Source of the DNA: Lentzea xinjiangensis
GTDB lineage: Bacteria > Actinomycetota > Actinomycetes > Mycobacteriales > Pseudonocardiaceae
Reading direction: 5' to 3'
Length of the DNA stretch: 64,000 nucleotides
NCBI RefSeq assembly: GCF_900110955.1
Contig: NZ_FOFR01000004.1
Span: 319,290 to 383,289, forward strand
The notes beneath the pieces are model-generated. The model was given only the letters and a program-made list of their open reading frames with translations, was not told where the DNA came from and did not search any database. The position numbers were made by a program, and so were the translations under genes. Positions 51,528-59,626 of this stretch are shown here, piece after piece. The stretch's first letter is position 1. The number at the start of each line of letters is the position of its first letter.

Positions 51528-53030
51528 TCAGTGCACGCCGAGAACTCCGTCGACCCGGCGGGGAATCCCGAGCGGGTTCGCGTCCTGCAGCTCGGCCGGC
51601 AGCAGCGCGTCCGGCCACGACTGGTACGTCACCGGGGCGATCCACCGGCGGATCGACGTGGCGCCCACCGACGTGTGCAGCGGGTTCGTCGTCGCGGGCC
51701 ACGGGCCACCGTGGTGCTGGCCCCACGCCACGGCCACCCCGGTCGGCCAGGCGTTGAAGATCAACCGGCCGGCTACGTGTCGCAGGACCTCCGCGATCTC
51801 ACCGGCCTCCGCGTGGTCCGACTCGGCGGCGTGCACGGTGCCGGTGAGCGTTCCCGGCAGTTTCGCGAGCACCGGGTGCAGCTGCGCCGGCGACGAGTAC
51901 GTGACGACCAGTGCGGCCGGGCCGAAGTGCTCTTCGGTCAGCTTCTCGAGGTTGTCCTCGAACACCTCCACCGGAACGCTGAACAGCCTCGGCGACACCG
52001 CCCACGCCTCGTCCGGGCGCGTGCCCGTGGACACCACGCTCACCAGGTCCGACGCGGCCAGGGCATCCGTGGACGCCGTGTAGGAGTCGCACATCCGCTC
52101 GTTGAGCATCGCGCCACCGGTGGTCGCCGCGACGGCCTCACCCAGCGCGGGCACCAGCGAAGCGGGCGCGAACACCAGGCCGGGATTCGTGCAGAACTGC
52201 CCGACACCCATCGTCAGCGACTGCGCGAACCCGGCCGCGATGTCCGGCGTCGCCGCGCCGGGCAGGATCACCGTCGGGTTCACGCTGCCCAGCTCGCCGT
52301 AGAACGGGATCGGGTCCGGCCGGCTCTGCGCCAGGTCGAACAGCGCCCGCCCGCCGGAGGTCGATCCGGTGAAGCCCACCGCGCGGACCGCCGGGTGCCG
52401 CACCAGCGCCACACCGGCCTCGGTGCCGTGCACGATGCCGAACACGCCCTCGGGCGCACCGGCGTCGCGAAGGGCGTCGACGACGATCCGCGCGGTCTCG
52501 CGCGACGTCGACGGGTGGGCCGAATGTGCCTTCACCACAACGGAACAGCCGGACGCCAGCGCGGACGCCGTGTCGCCGCCGGCCACCGAGAACGCGAACG
52601 GGAAGTTCGACGCGGAGAACACCGCGACCGTCCCGAGTGGACGGAGGATCCGCCGCAGCACCGGTCGCGGCGGGATGATGTCCGGGTTCGCCGAGTCCAG
52701 GGTGGCCTCGACGTAGCTGCCCTCGCGCAGCACTTCCGCGAACAGCCGCAGCTGGTTCGTCGTCCGCTTCAGCTCGGTGGTCAGCCGCGCCTCGCCCAGC
52801 GCCGTCTCGCTGTCCGCCGTGGACACCAGCAACGACGATTCGGCGTCCAGCGCGTCCGCGACCTGCTCCAGCACCACGGCGCGGTCCGCCGCCGGAACGA
52901 CCGACCACGCCCGGAACGCGACCGCCGCGGCCGACGCGATCCGGTCCACCTCGGTGTCGGGGGTCTTCGCAACCGGTTCGCCGAACGGCTCACCGGTGCG
53001 CGGGTTGTATCCCTGCACGACGTGGCTCAA
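51528..53030 (-). CDS. 2-oxoglutarate semialdehyde dehydrogenase (aldehyde dehydrogenase family)
   Basis: A 500-residue NAD(P)-dependent aldehyde dehydrogenase of the KGSADH group. The N-terminus GYNPRTGEPFGEPVAKT, ASNFPFAFSVAGGDTASALASG, the VHGTEAGVALVRHPAVRAVGFTGS stretch, catalytic Glu in FYGELGSVNP and Cys280 (GQFCTNPGL) are present. The final step of the oxidative uronate pathway: 2-oxoglutarate semialdehyde to 2-oxoglutarate. TTG 53030 has GGAGG upstream and overlaps the uronate dehydrogenase stop in TTGA. Family firm; step inferred from the cluster. Confidence 0.9.
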   Translation of the reverse strand: MSHVVQGYNPRTGEPFGEPVAKTPDTEVDRIASAAAVAFRAWSVVPAADRAVVLEQVADALDAESSLLVSTADSETALGEARLTTELKRTTNQLRLFAEVLREGSYVEATLDSANPDIIPPRPVLRRILRPLGTVAVFSASNFPFAFSVAGGDTASALASGCSVVVKAHSAHPSTSRETARIVVDALRDAGAPEGVFGIVHGTEAGVALVRHPAVRAVGFTGSTSGGRALFDLAQSRPDPIPFYGELGSVNPTVILPGAATPDIAAGFAQSLTMGVGQFCTNPGLVFAPASLVPALGEAVAATTGGAMLNERMCDSYTASTDALAASDLVSVVSTGTRPDEAWAVSPRLFSVPVEVFEDNLEKLTEEHFGPAALVVTYSSPAQLHPVLAKLPGTLTGTVHAAESDHAEAGEIAEVLRHVAGRLIFNAWPTGVAVAWGQHHGGPWPATTNPLHTSVGATSIRRWIAPVTYQSWPDALLPAELQDANPLGIPRRVDGVLGVH

Positions 53031-53854
53031 CGCCCTGCCTCCTTGACTGCCGTGTCGAAGTCGGGGCCGCACCAGGCACCGCCCACGTACTTCGCAGCGT
53101 ACGACGAGGGGTCGAGCTCACCGCCGTGCTGCTCGAGCACCTCGGCGGCGTGCACCTCGGAGTCGTCGCGCGGCTCGTACCCGAGCTTGCGGGCCTCGTC
53201 CAGCGAGAACCAGCCGCGCGTGTTGGCCGAGACGCCCCACACGACCCGGAACCCCGGTGACTCGGCGGAGAGGCAGGCCTCGAACAGCCGCGCGCCGTCG
53301 TCCGGCGACAGCCACGTCGACAGCATCCGCACGTCGCGCGGCTTCTCGAAGCACGAGCCGATGCGGATCGCGATCACGTCCATGCCGTAGCGGTCGGCGT
53401 ACAGGGACCCCAACGCCTCCATGGCCACCTTCGAGACACCGTAGTAGGTGTCCGGTCGCGGGAAGGCGTAGTCACCGGCCTCGCCGCCGGCGCGCTCGAC
53501 GTAGCCGACGGCGTGGTTCGAGCTGGCCAGGACCATCCGGCGCACTCCCTGGCGCCGGGCGGCTTCCAGCACCGTGTGGGTGCCGTCGATGTTGACGCGC
53601 AGGATCTTCTCCCACGGTTCCTCGAGGCTGTGGCCGCCGAGGTGGATGACGGCGTCGACGTCCTCCATCGCGGCTTCCACCGCCGCCATGTCGGTCACCG
53701 AGGCCTGGACGAGCTCGACGTTCTCGCCGTCGGCGGCCGCGGGGAGCTCCGCGATGTCCAGCAGCCGCAGGACGCGGCCTTCCGCGGCCAGGCGGGTGCG
53801 CATGAGCGTTCCCACCCCGCCGGCGGCGCCGGTGATCAGGATGCGTGCGGTCAC
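53027..53854 (-). CDS. udh: Uronate dehydrogenase
   Basis: A 275-residue SDR enzyme matching uronate dehydrogenases, which oxidise D-galacturonate and D-glucuronate to the aldarolactone. NAD motif ITGAAGGVG (7-15), HLGGHSLEEPWEKIL, ASSNHAVGYVE, Tyr138/Lys142 (YYGVSKVAM), RIGSC and STWLSPDD are hallmarks. GTG 53854. First enzyme of the pathway completed by the ALDH downstream and the two dehydratases on the other side of the IclR gene. Confidence 0.92.
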   Translation of the reverse strand: MTARILITGAAGGVGTLMRTRLAAEGRVLRLLDIAELPAAADGENVELVQASVTDMAAVEAAMEDVDAVIHLGGHSLEEPWEKILRVNIDGTHTVLEAARRQGVRRMVLASSNHAVGYVERAGGEAGDYAFPRPDTYYGVSKVAMEALGSLYADRYGMDVIAIRIGSCFEKPRDVRMLSTWLSPDDGARLFEACLSAESPGFRVVWGVSANTRGWFSLDEARKLGYEPRDDSEVHAAEVLEQHGGELDPSSYAAKYVGGAWCGPDFDTAVKEAGR

Positions 53855-53900
53855 GGGTTGGACCCCTCCGTCGTGTGCGGGTGTATCGGCAAAACTCGCT

Positions 53901-54689
53901 TCAGCGACCGAACTGGCGGAGGAGCTCGGTGATCGTCCTGGCGGCGTCCAGCAGGGCGGAGACGACCTGCCGTTCGTGCTCGGGATCCAGCCTGCCCAGC
54001 GGCACCGAGCAGCTCATCGCGTCCAGCACGGGGTTGCGGTAGGGCAGCGCCACCGCGAAACAGCCCAGGCCGGGCGTGTTCTCCTCGCGTTCGTGCGCGT
54101 ACCCGACGTTGCGGAAGCCCGCGAGCTGCTCGTGCAACGCGGCCCGGTCGGTCACGGTGTTGGGGGTCAGCGGCGCCAGCTCGCCGGAGAGGATCAGGTC
54201 GACCTCCTCGGGTGTGCGCGTCGAGAGCACGGCCTTGCCGAGCGACGTCGAGTGCGCGGGCAGCCGGCGGCCGACGCGGGAGACGACCCGCAGGTGGTGC
54301 TCCGACTCGCGGCTGGCCAGGTAGACGACGTCCGCGCCGTCCAGCCGGGCGAGGTGCACGGTCTCGTTGATCTCCTGGCGGACCTGCTCCATCACGCGGA
54401 TCGCCGCGCGCACGACCGGGTCGTGGTCCAAATAGGACGTACCGACGAGCAGTGCGCGCACGCCGATGCCGTACGTGCCCCGGTCCGAGTCGACCTCCAC
54501 CCAGCCGCGCGCGACCAGGGTCTGCAGCAGCATGTACAGGCTGGACTTGGGATAGCTGAGCTCGCGGTGCAGCTCGGTGAGCGTCAGCCTGCGGTCCGAC
54601 GCGGAGAGCACCTCGAGCAGCTCCACCGTCCGGTCCGCGGACTTCACCGCCCCCGGACGAGCTGTGCTCTTGTCGATCGGCGACGCCAC
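53901..54689 (-). CDS. IclR-family transcriptional regulator
   Basis: A 262-residue IclR regulator. Winged HTH (LTLTELHRELSYPKSSLYMLLQ, about 35-56) plus the effector domain (LARLDGADVVYLASRE, SLGKAVLSTRTPEEVDLIL, GYAHEREENTPGLGCFAVALPYRNP). GTG 54689 with GGAGG upstream. It sits between the oxidative genes (minus strand) and the transporter/dehydratase genes (plus strand); a palindrome at 54796-54809 lies by the divergent promoter. Likely responds to a uronate or aldarate and controls both arms. Confidence 0.92.
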   Translation of the reverse strand: MASPIDKSTARPGAVKSADRTVELLEVLSASDRRLTLTELHRELSYPKSSLYMLLQTLVARGWVEVDSDRGTYGIGVRALLVGTSYLDHDPVVRAAIRVMEQVRQEINETVHLARLDGADVVYLASRESEHHLRVVSRVGRRLPAHSTSLGKAVLSTRTPEEVDLILSGELAPLTPNTVTDRAALHEQLAGFRNVGYAHEREENTPGLGCFAVALPYRNPVLDAMSCSVPLGRLDPEHERQVVSALLDAARTITELLRQFGR

Positions 54690-54735
54690 CTGGCCTCCTC
54701 GGCTGGCTTCTGGGAAACCTCCGCGCAACACGCCC

Positions 54736-54765
54736 TTGACACGTTGCTGTGCTGATTCTTACAGT
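54736..54765 (+). promoter_or_regulatory. Likely housekeeping-type promoter of the dehydratase operon
   Basis: TTGACA (54736-54741), 18 bp, TACAGT (54760-54765). Spacing and hexamers fit the primary sigma factor. It faces the transporter remnants and dehydratases, and an operator palindrome follows 30 bp downstream. Confidence 0.6.
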
Positions 54766-54795
54766 CCTGCACCAGGTTCACAAGTACGACCCTAG

Positions 54796-54809
54796 TTCAC
54801 ATCCGTGAA
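54796..54809. promoter_or_regulatory. Operator candidate for the IclR regulator
   Basis: TTCAC-ATCC-GTGAA, a perfect 5-bp-arm palindrome extending to GTTCAC/GTGAAAC, with another GTTCACA copy at about 54776-54782. Located between the promoter and the transporter-remnant start, a position suited to repression. Confidence 0.55.
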
Positions 54810-54827
54810 ACGGAAGGCTCTGCCACG

Positions 54828-55052
54828 ATGCGCCGGAGAACTGCCGCGACGACCGCCGCACCGGGCGTGGCGGTCCTGCTCGCAGGGTCGAGCGTGTGCG
54901 CCGGCGAGGCGCGGCCGTTCCCGAGCGTTCCGAACTTCGCGCCCTTTCGGCAGAAGACCTCCGAGACCCTCTTCGCGAACTCTCCCGCCGAGCTGAGGTC
55001 GCCGGCGGCCGGGCTGAAGAGGGAGCTCCGGAACCAGAAGGCGTCGCAGTGA
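54828..55052 (+). pseudogene. Remnant of a sugar ABC solute-binding protein
   Basis: A 74-codon open frame that joins a lipoprotein-like signal peptide (TAATTAAPGVAVLLAGSSVCA) to what looks like the C-terminal tail of a family 1 sugar-binding protein (FAPFRQKTSETLFANSPAEL ... AAGLKRELRNQ). Such proteins normally have about 420 residues, so the central 350 or so are gone. RBS GGAAGG is intact. Overlaps the next remnant in GTGA. Confidence 0.75.
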
Positions 55053-55383
55053 CGGCAGTGCGGTCACTCGACCACCAAGACGTGGGCTCGACGGCTAGTG
55101 GCGGCGGTGCCGTCGACACCCACCCCGTGAGGCGGCGCCGCCGGCGCCGCCTCACGGGAGCCACGTTCGTCCCGCGGCTCTTCCTGCTGCCGGCCGCGCT
55201 GGTCTTCCTGGTCTTCGAGCGCATCCCGATGGCAGGGGGAATCCGGCTCTCGCTGTTCGATGTCAGGCCGTTCCCCTCGGCGGGATCCGGCGGCCGTTCT
55301 CCTACCCGGTGCCGTTGTTCCTGGTTACCTTGGTTATCGCGATCAGCGTGCAGTGGTACCGCCGGAGGAGGGAGGCGCGGTGA
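55049..55383 (+). pseudogene. Remnant of the first sugar ABC permease
   Basis: From GTG 55049 the frame encodes a permease N-terminus (ATFVPRLFLLPAALVFLVFE, ... GGIRLSLFDV), then breaks. The C-terminus resumes in another frame near 55290 (PVPLFLVTLVIAISVQWYRR, ends at 55383). About 200 central residues, including the EAA transmission loop, are missing. A large palindrome sits at 55125-55157. Overlaps the next remnant in GTGA. Confidence 0.75.
55125..55157. repeat. 33-bp palindrome inside the permease remnant
   Basis: CCGTGAGGCGGCGCCG, one C, then its exact complement CGGCGCCGCCTCACGG: perfect 16-bp arms with a single central base. Reads as poly-Arg codons in the permease frame. It would form a very stable hairpin; it may be an attenuator or terminator, or a scar of the deletions. 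Confidence 0.85.
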
Positions 55384-55682
55384 GCCTCGACTCGAGCCGC
55401 TTCGGCAGCGCCATCGGCCGGCCCACCCGCCCCGGCGCGTGGGCCGGCAAGACCGTCAGGGTCGTCCTGGCGAACTCGCTGATCATCGCCGGTGGCGCGC
55501 TGCTGTCGCAGCTCTCGGTGAGCGTGTCCGCCGCCTGCGCGCCGGCGCGCAAGAGGTTCCGCGGTCAGGCCGTCGCACTGCTGGTCATCCTCCCGCTGGG
55601 GGCGTGGGGTTTCTCCATCTTTTGCCTGTCGCTGCAGAAGTCCTTCCTGCGTGGGATCACCACCGGAGCGATCAAGGGATGA
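55380..55682 (+). pseudogene. Remnant of the second sugar ABC permease
   Basis: 100 codons from GTG 55380: a permease segment (VLANSLIIAGGALLSQLSVSVSAA ... ARKRFRGQAVALLVIL) joined to the usual C-terminal end (SLQKSFLRGITTGAIKG). The normal length is about 280, so both the N-terminal helices and the middle are missing. Its stop overlaps the dehydratase ATG in ATGA, so translational coupling to kdgD persists. Confidence 0.75.
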
Positions 55683-56593
55683 GTCTGGTTATGCAACTCG
55701 ATGGTGTGCTGTTCTTCCCGGTGACCCCGTTCGACAGCGAGGGGAACATCGCGTACGACGTGCTGGCCGAGCACGTCAAGCACGGTGTCTCCGCCGGGCC
55801 GGGCGCGGTGTTCGTCGCCTGCGGCACCGGCGAGTTCCACGCGCTGGGCCTGGAGGAGTTCGAGCGCGCGGTGGCGGTCGCGGTCGAGGCGACCGGGGGC
55901 AAGGTCCCGGTGTTCGCCGGCGCGGGCGGCTCGGTCGTGGCGACCAAGCAGTTCGTCGAGGCGGCCGGACGTGCCGGTGCCAACGGCATCCTGCTGCTGC
56001 CGCCCTACCTGGTGACCAACCCCGCCGCGGGCCTCGTCCGGTACGTGGCCGAAGCCGCCGCCGCGACCGAGCTGCCGATCATCGTGTACCAGCGCAACAA
56101 CGCGCGGTTCACGCCGGAGACCGCCGTCGAGGTCGCGTCGATCCCCAACGTCGTGGGCTTCAAGGACGGCATCGGCGACCTCGACCAGATGGCGAGGGTC
56201 GTGCTGTCGGTCCGCGCGGGGGTCGACAAGCCCTTCCAGTTCTTCAACGGTTTGCCGACCGCGGAGATGACCCAGCTCGCGTACCGGGGCATCGGCGTCG
56301 ACCTGTACTCGTCGGCGGTGTTCTGCTTCGCGCCGGAGATCTCGCTCGGCTTCTACAACGCCGTGCAGTCCGGTGACGTCGAGCTGGTGAACCGGTTCCT
56401 GTTCGAGTTCTACAAGCCCCTGGTCGAGCTGCGCGACAAGGTGCCCGGCTACGCCGTCGCCCTGGTGAAGGCCGCGGTGCGCGCGAACGGCCTCGACGTC
56501 GGCGGCGTGCGCCCGCCGCTGGTCGACCCGTCGGACGAGCACCTGGCCGCTCTCGACAAGATCATCGCCGCGGGCAAGGCACTGCTGGCCTGA
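55679..56593 (+). CDS. kdgD: 5-dehydro-4-deoxyglucarate dehydratase
   Basis: A 304-residue DapA-superfamily aldolase/dehydratase. It converts 5-keto-4-deoxyglucarate to 2-oxoglutarate semialdehyde with loss of water and CO2. Motifs: FFPVTPFDSEGN near the N-terminus, CGTGEFHALG, Tyr137 (IIVYQRNN), Schiff-base Lys162 (VVGFKDGIGD) and the RGIGVDLYSSAVFCFAPE tail common in KDGDH. ATG 55679 overlaps the preceding remnant's stop. Sits before glucarate dehydratase, its natural supplier. Confidence 0.93.
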   Translation: MSLVMQLDGVLFFPVTPFDSEGNIAYDVLAEHVKHGVSAGPGAVFVACGTGEFHALGLEEFERAVAVAVEATGGKVPVFAGAGGSVVATKQFVEAAGRAGANGILLLPPYLVTNPAAGLVRYVAEAAAATELPIIVYQRNNARFTPETAVEVASIPNVVGFKDGIGDLDQMARVVLSVRAGVDKPFQFFNGLPTAEMTQLAYRGIGVDLYSSAVFCFAPEISLGFYNAVQSGDVELVNRFLFEFYKPLVELRDKVPGYAVALVKAAVRANGLDVGGVRPPLVDPSDEHLAALDKIIAAGKALLA

Positions 56594-56607
56594 AGGGGCG
56601 GGACACT

Positions 56608-57867
56608 GTGAAGATCACCGAGATCGTTCTGACACCTGTCGCCTTCCGCGACCCGCCGCTGCTGAACGCGGCCGGCGTGCACGAGCCGTGGGCGCTGCGC
56701 ACGATCGTCGAGGTGCACACCGACGAAGGCAGTTCCGGACTGGGGGAGACCTACGGCGACCTCGCGCACCTGGAGCGCTCGCGGTCCGTCGTGGACTCCC
56801 TGATCGGGCTCGACGTCTTCGCCCTGAACGAGATGCACGCGCGGGTCGGCGCGGTGCTGGGCGGCGAGGTCGGGCTGGACAAGCACGGCCTCACCGGAAA
56901 CATCACGGCGGAGAGCACCGTCGACCGCGTGTACTCGCCGTTCGAGGTCGCGTGCCTGGACATCCAGGGCAAGGCGCTGGGCCGTCCGGTGCACGACCTG
57001 CTGGGCGGCGCGGTCCGGTCGTCCGTGCCGTACTCCGCCTACCTGTTCTACAAGTGGGACGGGCATCCCGGCGCCGAGCCGGACGAGTGGGGTGAGGCGG
57101 TCGACCCCGCCGGGATCGTGGCGCAGGCCCGCAAGATGATCGGCGAGTACGGGTTCGGCTCGATCAAGCTCAAGGGCGGGGTGTTCCCGCCGGAGCAGGA
57201 GGTCGAGGCGATCCGGGCGTTGCGCGAAGCGTTCCCGGACCACCCGCTGCGGCTGGACCCCAACGCGGCCTGGTCGCCCGCGACGTCGCTGAAGGTCGCG
57301 GCCGAGCTCGACGGCGTGCTGGAGTACCTGGAGGACCCGACGCCGGAGATCTCCGGAATGGCCGAGGTGGCCGCGAAAGCGCCGATGCCTTTGGCCACCA
57401 ACATGTGCGTCGTCGCGTTCGAGCACCTCAGGCCGTCGGTGGAGCAGGACGCCGTGCAGGTGCTGCTGTCCGACCACCACTACTGGGGCGGACTGCAGCG
57501 GTCGCGGCAACTGGGCATGATCTGCCAGACCTTCGGCATCGGCCTGTCGATGCACTCCAACTCGCACCTCGGCATCTCGCTGGCCGCGATGACCCACCTG
57601 GCCGCGGCGACGCCGAACCTGAACTACGCGTGCGACACGCACTACCCGTGGAACGCCCGGGACGAGGTCGTCGAGCCGGGCGTGCTGTCCTTTGTGGATG
57701 GTGCCGTGCCGGTGCCGACGACGCCCGGTCTCGGTGTGTCGCTGGATCGCGACGCGCTGGCGCGACTGGCGGAGAACTACGTCCGTTGCGGCATCACCTC
57801 CCGCGACGACACGGGCTACATGCAGAAGTTCGACCCGAGCTACGAGAGGAAGCGTCCCCGGTGGTGA
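56608..57867 (+). CDS. gudD: Glucarate dehydratase
   Basis: A 419-residue enolase-superfamily dehydratase turning D-glucarate into 5-keto-4-deoxyglucarate. Visible: TPVAFRDPPLLNAAGVHEPWALRT at the start, FYKWDG capping segment, the catalytic KxK (GSIKLKGG), metal ligands in LRLDPNAAW, EYLEDPTPEI and TNMCV, and HSNSHLGISLA. GTG 56608, 14 bp after kdgD. Family members also act on idarate. Completes the link between uronate dehydrogenase and KdgD. Confidence 0.95.
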   Translation: MKITEIVLTPVAFRDPPLLNAAGVHEPWALRTIVEVHTDEGSSGLGETYGDLAHLERSRSVVDSLIGLDVFALNEMHARVGAVLGGEVGLDKHGLTGNITAESTVDRVYSPFEVACLDIQGKALGRPVHDLLGGAVRSSVPYSAYLFYKWDGHPGAEPDEWGEAVDPAGIVAQARKMIGEYGFGSIKLKGGVFPPEQEVEAIRALREAFPDHPLRLDPNAAWSPATSLKVAAELDGVLEYLEDPTPEISGMAEVAAKAPMPLATNMCVVAFEHLRPSVEQDAVQVLLSDHHYWGGLQRSRQLGMICQTFGIGLSMHSNSHLGISLAAMTHLAAATPNLNYACDTHYPWNARDEVVEPGVLSFVDGAVPVPTTPGLGVSLDRDALARLAENYVRCGITSRDDTGYMQKFDPSYERKRPRW

Positions 57868-58997
57868 AGTCGGTTGTCCACGCCTATCCGTGGGACCTGG
57901 TCGGAGACCCTGAGGCCGTCAAGCGGTACCAGGGGCTCGGTGTCGACGCGATCGCCCTCGCGGCGTCCTACCACACCGTGCGGGCCGCGACCCCGTTGCA
58001 CCCTTCGCACCGGCTGGTCGACGCCCGGCACGCGGCTCTCTACCTCCCCGTGCGCACCGCGAACTACGGCCGGCTGGTGCCCGCCGAACCGTCCTGGATG
58101 GACGGTTCCGACTCGTTCGGCGAAGCGGCGGCGCTCGTCCGCGCCGCCGGGCTGCCGGTGTACGCGTGGACTGTGCTCACGCACAACTCGCGCCTGGGCG
58201 ACCTGCACCCGGACGTGACGGTCGTGAACGCGTTCGGGGACCGCTACCCGTACGCGTTGTGCACCTCGCAGCCGGACGTCGTCGAGTACGCGTCGGTGCT
58301 GGTGTCCGAGGTGCTGGAGCTCGGCGCGCCGGACGGCGTCGTGCTGGAGGCCTGCGGCCCGCTGGGCTTTTTTCACGGCGGGCACCACGAGAAGACCGAC
58401 GGCACCGACTGGAACGCGGTGCAGCAGAAGCTGCTGTCGCTCTGCTTCTGCTCGGCCTGCACCGCCCTGTACGCCGACCCGGACGCGCTGCGCGCCGCGG
58501 TCCGGGCCGGCGTCGACCGCGGCGCTCCCAGCGTCGAGGAAGCGCTGGGAGCGCTCGCGCAGGACGTTCAGGCCGTGCGCACCGGGGTGGTGCGGTCGCT
58601 GCGGAAGAGGCTGGTCGGCGAGATCCGCGCTGCCGCGCCCTCTGTCCGGGTCGGCATGCACGTGACGGCGGACCCTTGGGGCACCGGGCCGTTCGCGACC
58701 GTCGCCGGCGGTCTGGACGCCGGCCTCGACGTGCTGACGACGATGTGCTGGCCCGGCCCTGACGTCGCCGTGCCGGGCATCGAGGCCCTCCGCGCGGTCG
58801 CCGGGGACACGCGGATCGCCGCGTACGTGCTGGGGCTGCCGCCGAAGCCCGCGGACGGTGCGGCGCTCACGGAGGAGTGGCTCGCCTACGTGGCTGCCGG
58901 CGTGCGGGAGTTCCACCTCTACCACGGTGGACTGGCGTCCGCCGCCCGTCTGGACGCGCTGCGCGAGGCCGTGGCCGCCGTGTCCCGGCAACTGTGA
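57861..58997 (+). CDS. Uncharacterised protein of the uronate cluster (TIM-barrel-like)
   Basis: A 378-residue soluble protein starting at GTG 57861 (GTG 57864 also possible), overlapping the gudD stop by 7 bp, so translationally coupled. The strand-helix pattern suggests a TIM barrel: VVHAYPWDLVGD, GVDAIALAASYH, AGLPVYAWTVLTHNSRLG, APDGVVLEACGPLGFFHGGHHE, VRVGMHVTADPWG, AGLDVLTTMCWPG, REFHLYHGGL. Several His, Cys and Asp at strand ends could bind metal. No named family recognised. Its place suggests a hydrolase or isomerase delivering uronate or opening the aldarolactone; that is inference. Confidence 0.7.
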   Translation: MVKSVVHAYPWDLVGDPEAVKRYQGLGVDAIALAASYHTVRAATPLHPSHRLVDARHAALYLPVRTANYGRLVPAEPSWMDGSDSFGEAAALVRAAGLPVYAWTVLTHNSRLGDLHPDVTVVNAFGDRYPYALCTSQPDVVEYASVLVSEVLELGAPDGVVLEACGPLGFFHGGHHEKTDGTDWNAVQQKLLSLCFCSACTALYADPDALRAAVRAGVDRGAPSVEEALGALAQDVQAVRTGVVRSLRKRLVGEIRAAAPSVRVGMHVTADPWGTGPFATVAGGLDAGLDVLTTMCWPGPDVAVPGIEALRAVAGDTRIAAYVLGLPPKPADGAALTEEWLAYVAAGVREFHLYHGGLASAARLDALREAVAAVSRQL

Positions 58998-59044
58998 AGC
59001 GAACTCACTGCAACCCGTTGTGAGCGCGGTTCCGTCCTTGGTGC

Positions 59045-59527
59045 ATGAGGCACATTGGAACCGTGGTTGGCCCACTTGTGAGTGCAGGCGCGCTGCTGCT
59101 GGTGGTTTCCGCTTGTGGCGGTGCGCAGAACGCGGGCACCGGCGCAGGTGGCGGTCCGACGTTGCCGACCGCCACCTCGTCCTCCGAGGCGCCGCCGGAC
59201 ATCGCGCCCGGTGAGATGCCGCCGGACGGCAAACCGGTGACGAAGCTCGACACCAACGCCCTGTCGCCGGAGTTCCCGCGCACCGTGTGGACGCAGGGCG
59301 ACGGCCGCACCGTCGGCCTGATCGGCCAGGAAGGCGGGTGCGGCAAGGCCAGCGCGTCCGTGCTGGAGCAGTCGACGTCCGCCGTGAAGATCGAACTCGT
59401 CGAGACGCTGCCGCTGGACAAGCAGGCGTGCACGATGGACATCCGCTTCCCCTCGCTGACGGTGCAGCTGTCGGAGCCCCTCGGCGAGCGCACGGTCGCG
59501 CTGACGTCGCGGCAGGAACAGAAGTAG
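59045..59527 (+). CDS. Lipoprotein of unknown function (paralogue 1)
   Basis: A 160-residue lipoprotein: signal peptide ending in the lipobox VSAC (Cys24), a Gly/Ala/Pro-rich linker, then a domain of about 80 residues with paired Cys (GQEGGCGKASASV ... DKQACTMDI) and the ending LSEPLGERTVALTSRQE. The same layout occurs in the next gene. Role on the cell surface unknown. Confidence 0.75.
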   Translation: MRHIGTVVGPLVSAGALLLVVSACGGAQNAGTGAGGGPTLPTATSSSEAPPDIAPGEMPPDGKPVTKLDTNALSPEFPRTVWTQGDGRTVGLIGQEGGCGKASASVLEQSTSAVKIELVETLPLDKQACTMDIRFPSLTVQLSEPLGERTVALTSRQEQK

Positions 59528-59626
59528 ACCTCCCTCCCCGCGATGCCCGGCCGGCACCTGCCCCGCCGGCCGGGCATCCCCCCGCTTCACCGGGCCTTTC
59601 CGGCCCGGTTTGCAAGGATGGTGCGC

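Noticed and set aside
53880..53900. Fifth copy of the palindromic repeat (CGGCAAAACTCG)
   Set aside because: Only about 12 bases resemble one half of copy C and there is no opposing arm.
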